From Spirosoma pollinicola (GTDB lineage Bacteria; Bacteroidota; Bacteroidia; Cytophagales; Spirosomataceae), in contig NZ_CP025096.1 of the NCBI RefSeq assembly GCF_002831565.1, positions 3,954,501-4,018,500 on the forward strand: DNA of 64,000 nt, read 5' to 3'. The notes beneath the pieces are model-generated. The model was not told the origin of the DNA. It did no database searches and saw nothing but the letters and a program-made list of their open reading frames with translations. Position 1 is the stretch's first letter, and each line of letters starts with the position of its first letter. A program made the position numbers and the translations under genes. Shown one piece after another: positions 18,501 to 26,137 of the stretch.

Positions 18501-20136
18501 GCTGGGAAGCACTATTTATCCGCATTTCTGTGCGGGCGGGGCAACGCTGGATCGTGAGCTGGCGCGTGTAGGCGGTAACCGTGTCATCACCATGCATAAA
18601 GGCGATGAGATTAGAGGTCAGGCCGATACATTTCGACAATGGCTCGACCTTGTTGCCCGCCTATTGGGCGAAGATCCAACCAGTGCCGACTTATCGACTA
18701 CCGCCAGCAGCCAACTGGCCGTCTCGTTTTTAGCATCTCATCAGGTGCCAGCAACAGACAGTAAAATACGCCAGCAACTGTTGCCCGGCGTTGTTGTTCC
18801 AATTGTCGAAAATAGAGAGTTGCTGAAGGAGGTTATTATTGGAAGTCGCTCAACGCGCTTTATTTCGCTGAACATTAGCGGGACTGATCAGACCTACGAA
18901 ACCGGCGACCATGTGGCGATCTATCCGCATAACCCACCCGATTTGGTACAACGTATGGCCAGTCGCCTGAGAATTAATCCGGATGCCTGGTTCACAACGT
19001 CATTAGTCAATAGCTCCGGACACGCGATTGATGGAGAACATGCGTATCCCGAGCCTGTCAGGGTAGGGCAGGTGTTGACCGAAGATCTGGACCTGACCAT
19101 TCGCGAACCCTACGACGAATTGTTAAATGCGCTCCTGAAATCTGTCGAATCGCCAATCGAAAAAGAACGGCTGGAAGTCTGGCTGGACATACTAAATGGC
19201 CAAAACAATCTTGACGCCTGCGTCGCTCTGAAAAAGCATCTTGCCGATACCTTTCCTACCATAGTCGATTTGCTGGATGTTTTTCCGTCGGCACACCTGT
19301 CGTTTGCGCAGCTTATTGAGTTATTGCCTAAACAGAAGCCGCGTTTTTATTCCATATCATCCTGCTCGCTGGTGCACCCGGAACAGATTCACCTCACAGT
19401 GGGCGTGGTCCAGATAACGACCGATGCGGGCAAAGTTATTTCGGGTTTATGTTCTAACTATCTGGCCGGGCTGGAGCCGGGGGCTACTGTTCGAATAGGC
19501 GTTCGTTCGTCTACATTTCGTCCTCCCGTCGACCCGCACGCCCCTATGCTGATGGTTGGGGCGGGTACGGGCCTGTCGCCATTGCTTGGTTTTCTGCACC
19601 ATCGCGAGGTTCAGCTTCAGGCCATACACAGAGCCAACCCTTATTCTCTAAATGACTATGAGACAATAACACCAATGCCGGCGCATATCGGTCATGCCCG
19701 CTTGTTTTTTGGCTGTCGAAATCTGAACGACTACTTATATCAGCACGAGTTGGAAACCTGGCACGAAGCCGGTGTACTGACGCATCTGGATGTGGCTTTC
19801 TCTCGACTCGATGAAGAGAAAATATACGTTCAGGACCTGATAGGCCAGCAAAGTAATGGCCTTTGGGAAGTGCTCTCTCAGCCCGATTGTCATTATTACG
19901 TTTGTGGTGATGCCCAGATGGCCGATGAAGTTTTCGACGTACTGATGACCATTGCCAAAACAAAAGGTGGCCTGTCGCATGCCGAAGCTATCAATTTCTT
20001 CCGGCAAATGCAGTCCGAAAATCGCTTTGTGATGGATGTGTGGGGCGTGTTAATCAACGCTAAGAAATCACTCATCGACTTACAGGAAACGAAATACGCG
20101 CAGGGCGAACGCTGGCTGGAACGAGTGTCGGTGTAA
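15571..20136 (+). CDS. nos: Nitric oxide synthase with N-terminal globin modules and fused reductase
   Basis: A 1521-residue self-sufficient NO synthase. Residues 1-150 form an unrecognised beta-rich domain. Two globin-like modules follow (about 191-340 and 350-490): the second has a proximal His433 in SQIHTNF, while the first appears to lack it. The oxygenase domain (about 495-870) has the haem thiolate Cys550 in NSSKCIGRISW, the arginine-binding Glu730 in WFMETEIA, and the pterin/dimer segment WSWVVPSAGGSVTP. The reductase has an FMN flavodoxin (LYGSETGTAESYA, near 895), an FAD module (RFYSISS at 1258) and an NADPH loop (GAGTGLSP, near 1330). No clear calmodulin-binding linker is visible between them. 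The start is the GTG at 15571, because an in-frame stop lies at 15553-15555 and no ATG occurs before about 15940. Most bacterial NO synthases lack the reductase; globin-NOS-reductase fusions are known from a few cyanobacteria. It makes NO from arginine, and the globin part may oxidise NO to nitrate. Confidence 0.95.
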   Translation: MSLSTNVSDKALQADLLRTIRITEVIVLDYPTNGYEFRGLIRAHDDAGVIVREQLLQARRKPEWLVNGRYQGPGELYIIVQFRPEGSERWHGIDQLTVPLRNLTDGQSSTDIFLPLRGWDEAPHMQIRIRITNEQHEHRIETPLIQSLNDIADLTITGCPFFAPKTAPEPSVRKTPVPDIPDTVIDLPHLTAPEQVLVKDGWNKFLAYQDMLIELFFERLLHEEPELIDLFGDAIDLVPGYFSALFDVSVRRLMPHSERILRESYRGIYPEPAEGFKTVNDYVGLLADLGMQPTHWLKARQAWVWVLQQIPHLEEYDRENLAKGEGSALYRFFTIAILGPALEASRHYAEALTPEMIRLMRQAGDRLAADARVIGTDFYQILFQTHPDIIPYFSRTDIDGLTEHLMQAVAFLVRSLDNGINIVQELRDLSQIHTNFSVPPEAYPKLVGPMMSVLKKYIPEFTVEQEHAWEILLTRVTNVLRQPMINQQRILAQAKDYIDQISQELAWDAADCDRRWSEIKLEIQATGSYTHTYEELAYGAQLAWRNSSKCIGRISWRNMIVRDLRHVTDPDEMFRECAEHLRMATNGGNVQIVMNVFRPKKPLERWGPRIWNAQYIRFAAYEREDGSVLGDRANLALTKTLIRQGWTPPTQKTAYDTLPLVIDVPGQAPKMYQFGDDDVLKVPIEHPAYPAVAALDMKWCAVPAISNFKMEIGGIQYGCIPFNGWFMETEIARNLWEDGRYEKASDIARAIGLDTSSEQTLWRDRAFLELNAAVLHSFSKARVTLVDHQTAARQFLTHDLREKRAGRECPAQWSWVVPSAGGSVTPVWHHEMRDFFLSPSYHYAADRWVVIYDELMASDDVAGSDLAGTQVHVQAHRPDRTTAPEHRPRRVLILYGSETGTAESYARKTARRLSRYQPRVMALDEYDVSCLGQEDLLLVVTSTFRDGDLPGNAQKFQARILAQPPGKFRELNFSVMALGSTIYPHFCAGGATLDRELARVGGNRVITMHKGDEIRGQADTFRQWLDLVARLLGEDPTSADLSTTASSQLAVSFLASHQVPATDSKIRQQLLPGVVVPIVENRELLKEVIIGSRSTRFISLNISGTDQTYETGDHVAIYPHNPPDLVQRMASRLRINPDAWFTTSLVNSSGHAIDGEHAYPEPVRVGQVLTEDLDLTIREPYDELLNALLKSVESPIEKERLEVWLDILNGQNNLDACVALKKHLADTFPTIVDLLDVFPSAHLSFAQLIELLPKQKPRFYSISSCSLVHPEQIHLTVGVVQITTDAGKVISGLCSNYLAGLEPGATVRIGVRSSTFRPPVDPHAPMLMVGAGTGLSPLLGFLHHREVQLQAIHRANPYSLNDYETITPMPAHIGHARLFFGCRNLNDYLYQHELETWHEAGVLTHLDVAFSRLDEEKIYVQDLIGQQSNGLWEVLSQPDCHYYVCGDAQMADEVFDVLMTIAKTKGGLSHAEAINFFRQMQSENRFVMDVWGVLINAKKSLIDLQETKYAQGERWLERVSV

Positions 20137-20168
20137 AGGGGCTAGTTTGATTAAATAATGTGTAATCA

Positions 20169-20283
20169 AAAAAAAGAGGTTTAACCACAGAGGCACAGAG
20201 AGCACAGAGGTTTAAACGGGCTAATTTCTTCCCCATTTAAACCTCTGTGCTCTCTGTGCCTCTGTGGTTAAACCTCTTTTTTT
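20169..20283. repeat. Perfect 48-bp inverted repeat of the ACCACAGAGGCACAGAG family
   Basis: The arms 20169-20216 and 20236-20283 are exact reverse complements around a 19-base loop, and the outer ends are A7/T7 runs. The core contains ttaaccacagaggcacagag. A shorter relative lies at 39524-39606, so this is an interspersed family. It sits just after the NO synthase gene and could also act as a terminator on both strands. Confidence 0.9.
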
Positions 20284-20295
20284 ACACGATAGAAA

Positions 20296-20703
20296 TTAGT
20301 CCACCTCCGGCGAATAGCCGTATTTATCCTTACGAATCTGTAACCAGTCTTTTACGGTTCCGCCTTTCGTAAAATGGTCGTCTTCATCCTGAATTTCCTG
20401 GTCCCACTCATAATCGACCGCAAAGCGGCCCTGCGCCGAAACGGTCATTTGAATGCTATTGGCCGGAGGATTTCCTTCACTTGCCCGATTGGTAAATAAC
20501 TCCGGGAGAACGTCAATCACTTCGTCCGGGAATTCAGTCGATAATACCTGTACGTCTCCCGATGCATCGAGGTAGGTGCCGTCGCATTCGGCATCGTTGG
20601 TCGACGCCAGATACCGGATGTTAAGTTCGGCTATCGTCCAGGGCTCGGTAATTACCTCGTTGACCGCCGTTGTCAATAAGTCAAAAATCGTTTCGGTTTT
20701 CAT
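20296..20703 (-). CDS. Hypothetical acidic protein, possibly YezG/DUF600-like
   Basis: A 135-residue protein starting at the ATG MKTETIFDLL; the frame stays open for 33 more codons upstream but that part is Cys/Tyr-rich and includes repeat sequence, so I leave it out. The body has an acidic C-terminal half (YEWDQEIQDEDDHF) ending WLQIRKDKYGYSPEVD. The pattern of a helical N terminus, a central strand set and the terminal KYGY segment loosely resembles the YezG/DUF600 immunity-protein family. No toxin gene is next to it. Treat the family suggestion as tentative. Confidence 0.6.
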   Translation of the reverse strand: MKTETIFDLLTTAVNEVITEPWTIAELNIRYLASTNDAECDGTYLDASGDVQVLSTEFPDEVIDVLPELFTNRASEGNPPANSIQMTVSAQGRFAVDYEWDQEIQDEDDHFTKGGTVKDWLQIRKDKYGYSPEVD

Positions 20704-20772
20704 TGATTGTATGGGTACGGCTGCCAGAAAAGCAACGTTTACGTAGTAACAACGTTTTGGGCAAAAGTATTT

Positions 20773-20839
20773 GTACCCATGGGCTTCAGCCCGTGTTATC
20801 ATGAAGAAAAAAAAAACACGGGCTGAAGCCCGTGGGTAC
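20773..20839. repeat. REP/BIME-like inverted repeat
   Basis: The arms 20773-20797 and 20815-20839 are reverse complements over 25 bases with one mismatch. Each arm contains its own short palindrome (cacgggctgaagcccgtg type), the layout of paired REP elements. The spacer is A-rich. Confidence 0.8.
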
Positions 20840-20841
20840 GA

Positions 20842-21672
20842 TCAGTTCGGTTTTGCTTTATCGAAATACTGCCGCATAAACAGCATCTGGTAGGTTACCG
20901 CATTGGTCCAGTAATTCCAGTTGTGGCCACCGGGGCGGGTGATGTAGTCATGGGCAATGTTACGTTCCAGGAGTTTGTCGTGTAGGTTGTTATTGACCCG
21001 AAAGAAAAAGTCTTCGCTGCCGCAGTCAATAATCAACGCCAGGGCACCCGGCGTGAGTAGATGGAGTAAATTTATGACCGTATTTTGCTCCCATCGCTCC
21101 GGAAACTGCGCATACGTACCCAGCCGTTTTGCCATGTCCCAATTGCTGGGAAACGGCCGGATGTCGACCCCGCCACTCATGCTGCCCGCCACGCCAAAAA
21201 CAGACTGATGTCTGAATGCCAGATAAAGTGCTCCATGCCCGCCCATACTCAGGCCCGTAATGGCGCGTCCTGCTCGATTTTTGATGGTTTTATAATGGCT
21301 ATCAACCCAGTTAACCAGTTCATCGGCTACATAGGTTTCGTATTTAAAAGAGGGGTCGGCGGGGCTATCGAAATACCAACTGCCAACATTGCCATCGGGA
21401 CAAACGATAATCACGTTGTGCAGATCGGCGGCATTTGTGATCGTGGGTACTTTTTTGATCCAGTCGCTGTAGTTGCCGCCGTAGCCATGAAGCAAGTATA
21501 CAACTGGTAGCTCCTGCCCGGCAGTGTACGAATCGGGCGTGACAATAACCGCTTTGATCATTTTCTTCATAGACGAGCTATACGTAGCGACCGTGTCGAC
21601 GGTAGCCGCCCCAATGGAGAAATGGAAAAAGGCAAACAGGCCGAAAAGAAGTAAGGTACGTAGCAAATTCAT
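20842..21672 (-). CDS. Secreted alpha/beta-hydrolase esterase
   Basis: A 276-residue esterase of the esterase-D/feruloyl-esterase-like family. The chosen start (21672) opens directly on a signal peptide, MNLLRTLLLFGLFAFFHFSIG; an ATG seven codons upstream is an alternative. The nucleophile elbow is GLSMGGHG (Ser about 142), the oxyanion-hole region is YLLHGYGGNYSDW, a catalytic Asp is likely in IIDCGSEDFFF, and the His is in RPGGHNWNYW. It is probably periplasmic or secreted and hydrolyses a carbohydrate ester or similar substrate; the exact substrate cannot be read from the sequence. Confidence 0.88.
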   Translation of the reverse strand: MNLLRTLLLFGLFAFFHFSIGAATVDTVATYSSSMKKMIKAVIVTPDSYTAGQELPVVYLLHGYGGNYSDWIKKVPTITNAADLHNVIIVCPDGNVGSWYFDSPADPSFKYETYVADELVNWVDSHYKTIKNRAGRAITGLSMGGHGALYLAFRHQSVFGVAGSMSGGVDIRPFPSNWDMAKRLGTYAQFPERWEQNTVINLLHLLTPGALALIIDCGSEDFFFRVNNNLHDKLLERNIAHDYITRPGGHNWNYWTNAVTYQMLFMRQYFDKAKPN

Positions 21673-21811
21673 GGGAGTAAGATTACGAAACACCCCGAAA
21701 TAAGGCTACTTGATAGTATCGCTACCCATTTGAGGTGAATATTTCCGGGGAAAGGTGAGAGTGGGACTGTACTGTGGTTGATGAAGCGGTTCGTAACAGG
21801 TTTGTAAATAA

Positions 21812-21844
21812 AGAAAGCCCTTACAACAAGCATAAGGGCTTTCT
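21812..21844 (-). terminator. Intrinsic terminator after the tRNA gene
   Basis: On the minus strand agaaagccctta pairs with taagggctttct (12 bp, loop of 9) and is followed by ttatttac. It lies just beyond the 3' end of the tRNA. Confidence 0.75.
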
Positions 21845-21852
21845 CTGTGAAG

Positions 21853-21927
21853 TGGTAGTCTCGACGGGAATCGAACCCGTATCAAGCGTTTAGGAAACGC
21901 TTATTCTATCCGTTGAACTACGAGACC
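21853..21927 (-). tRNA. tRNA-Arg (anticodon CCT)
   Basis: Read on the minus strand, the acceptor stem GGTCTCG pairs with CGAGACT (one G-T pair). The T arm is ACGGG-TTCGATT-CCCGT, the anticodon arm is AGCGT-TTCCTAA-ACGCT with anticodon CCT, and the 3' CCA is encoded (21853-21855). It would read AGG codons. The hflX gene lies 58 bases upstream on the same strand. Confidence 0.95.
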
Positions 21928-21985
21928 AAAAAAGGAGCGGTCAACGTGACCGCTCGCTTTGCATTGCAAAATTGCTGAAAATCCA

Positions 21986-23266
21986 TCAACCAGCCAAACC
22001 GTCGCCAAACTCCTCTGCCGATTCGGAGAGGGGAATGCTGATCCAGTTGGGGTAAATGAAGTAATGTTTCTCTTTGACAAGATCATAAAGTAACTCACGC
22101 AGTTCGCCCACGTTCTCACCGGTTTCAGCAGAGATAAACGCCACGTAATCTGCTTTTTGGGCCAAATACGTTTTCTTGAGGTATTCCAGCGCGGTTTTCC
22201 GTTGTACCGCTATCGGAATCATCACCTCTTCTCCGCCGTTGAATACTTCGTCTTCCTCCGGTAATTCGGCTTTTTCTGTCCAGGATGCTTTTGGTGAAAA
22301 TCGGTCCATTTTGTTGAAGACCAGTACCATTGGCTTATCGGCGGCTTTGATGTCGGCCAGCGTTGCGTTGACGACTTCAATCTGCTCCTCAAAATTAGGG
22401 TGCGATACGTCGACAACGTGAACTAGGATATCGGCTTCGCGAACCTCATCGAGCGTCGACTTGAACGACTCGATCAGCATTGTAGGCAGTTTACGGATAA
22501 ACCCAACAGTGTCGGTCAGCAGGAACGGGATGTTGCCCAGCGTCACTTTTCGCACCGTCGAATCGACCGTAGCGAATAGTTTGTTCTCGGCAAACACCTC
22601 GGCTTTTGCCAGCGTACGCATTAGCGTCGACTTGCCTACGTTGGTGTACCCAACCAGAGCCACGCGCACTAAGCGGTCCCGTTCCTTTCGGCGGGTAACG
22701 CTTTGCTTGTCGATCTTGGCGAGCTTTTCCTTCAAAAACGAAATACGGTCTTTCACAAGCCGACGGTCGGTTTCAAGTTCTTTCTCCCCTGGTCCACGCA
22801 TCCCCACGCCCCCTTTCTGGCTGGTTAAGTGGCTCCACATCCGGGTCAGGCGAGGGTACATATACTGGTATTGCGCCAGCTCGACCTGTACCCGCGACTG
22901 GGCCGTTTGCGCCCGCATCGAGAAAATATTCAGGATGAGCAGACTCCGGTCAAGTACTTTTATATCCTTGAAACTATCTTCCAGGTTTCGTACCTGCGAT
23001 GGCGTTAAATCATCGTCGAAAATAACACAGTCAACCGGATTGTCGAGAATGTATGTCTGGATTTCTTCCAGTTTACCTTTACCAACAAACGTCCGGTTAT
23101 CGGGATGTTCGAGTTTTTGGGTAAACGATTTGACTGTTGTAACACCCGACGTTTCGGCCAGGAAAGCCAGCTCGTCGAGGTAATCTTTTGTTTGGTCGGC
23201 CGTTTGCTTTTGCGTAATCAGCGCGACCAACACAGCGGTTTCGGGTGGTTTATGTGTATCGACCAT
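21986..23266 (-). CDS. hflX: Ribosome-associated GTPase HflX
   Basis: A 426-residue GTPase of normal HflX length. The N-terminal HflX domain has the family signature GGVGMRGPGEKELETDRR. The G domain shows G1 GYTNVGKST, G3 DTVGF and G4 NKMD. HflX binds the 50S subunit and splits stalled or stressed ribosomes. The last part is a C-terminal extension rich in acidic residues (ELPEEDEVFNGGEEV) and ends near the tRNA gene, which is on the same strand. A perfect hairpin at 23391-23433 lies between it and the MATE gene upstream. Confidence 0.96.
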   Translation of the reverse strand: MVDTHKPPETAVLVALITQKQTADQTKDYLDELAFLAETSGVTTVKSFTQKLEHPDNRTFVGKGKLEEIQTYILDNPVDCVIFDDDLTPSQVRNLEDSFKDIKVLDRSLLILNIFSMRAQTAQSRVQVELAQYQYMYPRLTRMWSHLTSQKGGVGMRGPGEKELETDRRLVKDRISFLKEKLAKIDKQSVTRRKERDRLVRVALVGYTNVGKSTLMRTLAKAEVFAENKLFATVDSTVRKVTLGNIPFLLTDTVGFIRKLPTMLIESFKSTLDEVREADILVHVVDVSHPNFEEQIEVVNATLADIKAADKPMVLVFNKMDRFSPKASWTEKAELPEEDEVFNGGEEVMIPIAVQRKTALEYLKKTYLAQKADYVAFISAETGENVGELRELLYDLVKEKHYFIYPNWISIPLSESAEEFGDGLAG

Positions 23267-23390
23267 GTAAGTTCATTAGGTTGATTAGGTATTTATCGCG
23301 GGTGAACAACGAACTGAATCGTGTCCAGAAAAGCGATAAGCCTGTAAATTATAACGGGTCATATTCTGTAAAAGTTTCGGCTGATTTTCG

Positions 23391-23433
23391 GTGGGATAAA
23401 CGCCATATCTTGAAGATATGGCGTTTATCCCAC
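23391..23433. terminator. 20-bp perfect hairpin, probable terminator of the MATE gene
   Basis: The arms 23391-23410 and 23414-23433 pair perfectly around a 3-base loop. The hairpin sits 10 bases beyond the stop codon of the minus-strand MATE gene. The stem is longer than usual and no clear T-run follows, so it could also be a repeat. Confidence 0.6.
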
Positions 23434-23443
23434 TAACCAAAAA

Positions 23444-24829
23444 CTAAACCTGAATCGTTTTCCATCGTCCCCGGCGGAAAACCAGGACGGCAATTCCCGC
23501 CAGTAACGTCTCACTGATGGCCACCGACCAGAATACACCCGGAGGGCCCCAGTTCAGCACATGGGCCAGCGTATAGGCCAACGGGATTTCAACGACCCAA
23601 AAGCACACAATGTTAATGAGCGTGGGGGTACGGGTATCGCCAGCGCCGTTGAGCGACTGACTCAGTACCATACCATACGCCATAAACAGGTAGCCGAGAC
23701 AGAACACCCGCAGGCATTCGACAGCAATAGCTACCACACGGACGTTGTTGTCGAACAGGCCGACAATAGGCGTGGCTCCAAGAAAAAAACCAATGCCAAC
23801 GGCCGCTAAAAAGAGCATGTTGCAGAAAGCCGCCCGCCAGGCGGAGGTTTCGGCACGTTCGGGCTGACCAGCCCCTAAATTCTGCCCAACCAGCGTGGCG
23901 GCTGCATTGGCAAGGCCCCACGAAGGCAAAATGGTAAACACAATAATGCGGATGGCGATGGTATAGCCTGCCACCACATCGCTGCCGAAGGTCGACAAAA
24001 TCCGCGTCAGGAATATCCAGCTTGCCGAACCTACCAGAAACTGGCTGGTTCCGCCAATGGCTAGGGTAAGCAGATTCCGGATGAGGCCCGTATCGGGAGC
24101 CACATCGGAGCGAAGCACCTGTATGGCACCTTTTACCCGCGTCAGGGCATTAAGCTGGTACAAAACGCCTACCGTTCGACCAATAGTCGTTGCCACCGCC
24201 GACCCCATAACGCCAAGTTCCGGGAAGGGCCCCAGTCCAAAAATAAACACCGGGCACAGCACGATGTTAAATCCATTGGCCAGCCAAAGTGACCGCATCG
24301 CTACAGAAGCATCGCCCGAGCCGCGCAGGCAGCCGCTCAGGGTATAAAGCAGCATGATGGCGGGGGAACTGGCAAAAATCATCCGGGTAAATCCGGCGCC
24401 GTTGCGAATCAGCTTCTCGTCGCTGCCCATGAGCCGCAGGATGTCCTCGGCAAATACAAAGCCGACTACGCCCATTAGTAGCCCCATAGCAACGGACACG
24501 AGAATGACCTGCCCAACCACTGTGGCGGCCCCCCGGTGATTAACTTCGCCAATCCGGCGGGATACCAGGGCCGTGGCAGCTGTGCTGAGGCCAATGGCAA
24601 TCGAATACACGATGGTCAGGACAGATTCTGTCAGGCCCACGGTGGCGATGGCTTCTGTGCCAATTTTAGCGACAAAGAAAACGTCCACAACCGCAAACAG
24701 CGACTCCATCACCATCTCCAGTATCATCGGGACCGACAACAGAAAGATAGCCCGGTTGATGCTGCCAGTTGTAAAATTGGTTTCCGAGCCACGCAAGGCG
24801 ACCAGGAATAACCGAAAGAATTTGGTCAT
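23444..24829 (-). CDS. MATE-family multidrug/Na+ efflux transporter
   Basis: About 461 residues with twelve predicted membrane helices in two homologous halves, the standard MATE layout. Typical segments are LSVPMILEMVMESLFAVVDVFF in helix 1 and its half-repeat later (GLANAAATLVGQNLGAGQPE). MATE proteins export cationic drugs or metabolites in exchange for Na+ or H+. I start at MTKFFRLFL (24829); an upstream ATG at 24853 adds eight residues. The substrate is not predictable. Confidence 0.93.
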   Translation of the reverse strand: MTKFFRLFLVALRGSETNFTTGSINRAIFLLSVPMILEMVMESLFAVVDVFFVAKIGTEAIATVGLTESVLTIVYSIAIGLSTAATALVSRRIGEVNHRGAATVVGQVILVSVAMGLLMGVVGFVFAEDILRLMGSDEKLIRNGAGFTRMIFASSPAIMLLYTLSGCLRGSGDASVAMRSLWLANGFNIVLCPVFIFGLGPFPELGVMGSAVATTIGRTVGVLYQLNALTRVKGAIQVLRSDVAPDTGLIRNLLTLAIGGTSQFLVGSASWIFLTRILSTFGSDVVAGYTIAIRIIVFTILPSWGLANAAATLVGQNLGAGQPERAETSAWRAAFCNMLFLAAVGIGFFLGATPIVGLFDNNVRVVAIAVECLRVFCLGYLFMAYGMVLSQSLNGAGDTRTPTLINIVCFWVVEIPLAYTLAHVLNWGPPGVFWSVAISETLLAGIAVLVFRRGRWKTIQV

Positions 24830-25355
24830 TGACACAAGAAAATAAACAACCAATGGTTGTCGGGATCGAACGAATGATGTGAAAACGGGAGCCGCTGTCT
24901 GATTTATCAGAAAGGGCGCAGTCCGACAGATTTGCCGTCGGCAGAAATCAGAGAAGAAAGGAAAACCGACGTGGCGGTTTTTAAGCGAGGAAAATCATGG
25001 GCTTTGACGAACCGCCAGCGCGGCCACAGTTAAGACTGCAAAACTACGGGTTTCTTTCCGAAGAAACCAAATACAGTTGAGTTAACGGTCATTAGACCAC
25101 CCCCAACCGAAGCGTCGGACCGTCCCCTCCTAAAACAGGAGGGGGCTTTGTAACGGGGTACCCTTGTTCTGGCCCCCTCCTGTTTTAGGAGGGGACGGTC
25201 CGACGCTTCGGTTGGGGGTGGTCCCTTCGGTTGGGCCGGGCGGCCGGTGCCGGTGGTAAAAATAAGTCGGGTGATGAACTCGTTGATTGAGGTGTTACCG
25301 TTTAAAATGATCTTTCGCATGTAAAACCAAACTGGAAGTATATCGTTTTATAACA
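24830..25355. other. Intergenic region with a long inverted repeat
   Basis: About 525 bases between the MATE gene (minus) and the NIF3-like gene (plus), so it must hold two divergent promoters. Its main content is the 52-bp inverted repeat at 25095-25223. Nothing else, no small gene or RNA, is convincing. Confidence 0.6.
25095..25223. repeat. Perfect 52-bp inverted repeat
   Basis: The arms 25095-25146 and 25172-25223 are exact reverse complements around a 25-base loop. The arms are GC-rich and include cgaagcgtcggaccg. The word cttcggttggg is repeated once more just outside the right arm. It is the longest perfect palindrome in the window, and no transposase is linked to it. Confidence 0.92.
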
Positions 25356-26135
25356 ATGGATTCCTACCCGCTTACTATCAATGATATAGCCAAATTTCTG
25401 GACGATGAGTTGGCTGTTCACCGCTATTCTCCCGACGAAAAGGGAGGTGTTTATCGGCCATCCGATCAACCGGTCAGCCGGATAGGCCTGGCGCTGGAGC
25501 CCTTTGCCGACATAGCAACCTGGGTAACCGACATGGATTTAGATGCTCTTTGGCTACACCGTCACTGGCAACTGGACATGGCGCATTTGCCGACTGATGT
25601 TGGTGTTCTTGCGCATCATTTACCGTTCGATGAAGCGCTTACAATGGGCTACAATACCCGTTTAGGCAGTCAGTTAGATGCCCTGGGTACGCCAGAGCCG
25701 TTGGGCTACAAGCAGGATGCGACGGGGGAAAAAGAAGTACTCCCTCAACGGCCTATCGGGATGCTGATCGATGTGCCTGAACAGGAGTTCGATTATTGGC
25801 TAAATCGGGTAAAAAACCTGTTCGGAGGCTATGACCGGGCCGAAGCTGGTCATGGTTCTTCTGGTTGGCTGTCTACCAATTCCCGCATTGCTGTAGTTGG
25901 CGCTATGACTGATGCACTCATTCGGGAGGCCGCCGATCGTGGGGCACACCTGTACCTGACGGGTGCGTATCGAAAACCCGGTCAGCAGGCCGTTGATGAA
26001 ACGGGCATCGCTGTTATTGCGGTAGGGCACCGCCGGTGCGAAGAGTGGGGTCTACAGGCGCTGGCCGACTTGCTGAACGAACGTTTACCCGTCGAGTGCG
26101 TGGTTCATCACCAGCCGCAAGTGGTCAGAGGTTAA
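25356..26135 (+). CDS. NIF3-like dinuclear-metal protein
   Basis: A 259-residue protein of the NIF3/YbgI (GTP cyclohydrolase I type 2-like) family. The metal-binding segments are visible as VLAHHLPFDEALTMG near the middle and VGHRRCEEWGLQALADLL near the C terminus, which correspond to the family's THH and GH..E motifs. Members form hexamers with a two-metal centre; their cellular role is not settled. The gene ends two bases before the stop of the convergent aldo/keto reductase. Confidence 0.8.
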   Translation: MDSYPLTINDIAKFLDDELAVHRYSPDEKGGVYRPSDQPVSRIGLALEPFADIATWVTDMDLDALWLHRHWQLDMAHLPTDVGVLAHHLPFDEALTMGYNTRLGSQLDALGTPEPLGYKQDATGEKEVLPQRPIGMLIDVPEQEFDYWLNRVKNLFGGYDRAEAGHGSSGWLSTNSRIAVVGAMTDALIREAADRGAHLYLTGAYRKPGQQAVDETGIAVIAVGHRRCEEWGLQALADLLNERLPVECVVHHQPQVVRG

Positions 26136-26137
26136 GC

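Noticed and set aside
15571-20136. Two separate genes (flavohaemoglobin and NO synthase) joined by a sequencing error
   Set aside because: The frame is continuous with even codon use and no stop or frameshift sign, and globin-NOS fusions are known elsewhere.
20169-20283. Possible CRISPR repeat units
   Set aside because: Only two arms in inverted orientation exist, with no array of direct repeats and spacers; the same holds for the other palindromes.
20704-20802. 33-codon upstream extension of the small acidic protein
   Set aside because: It runs into the REP-like repeat and the internal ATG gives a better start.
22461-23183. 240-codon open frame on the plus strand
   Set aside because: It lies fully antisense to hflX, is Ser/Arg-rich in the way of mirror frames, and has no motif.
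25095-25223. Insertion sequence
   Set aside because: No transposase frame and no target-site duplication could be found around the arms; only 25 bases separate them.
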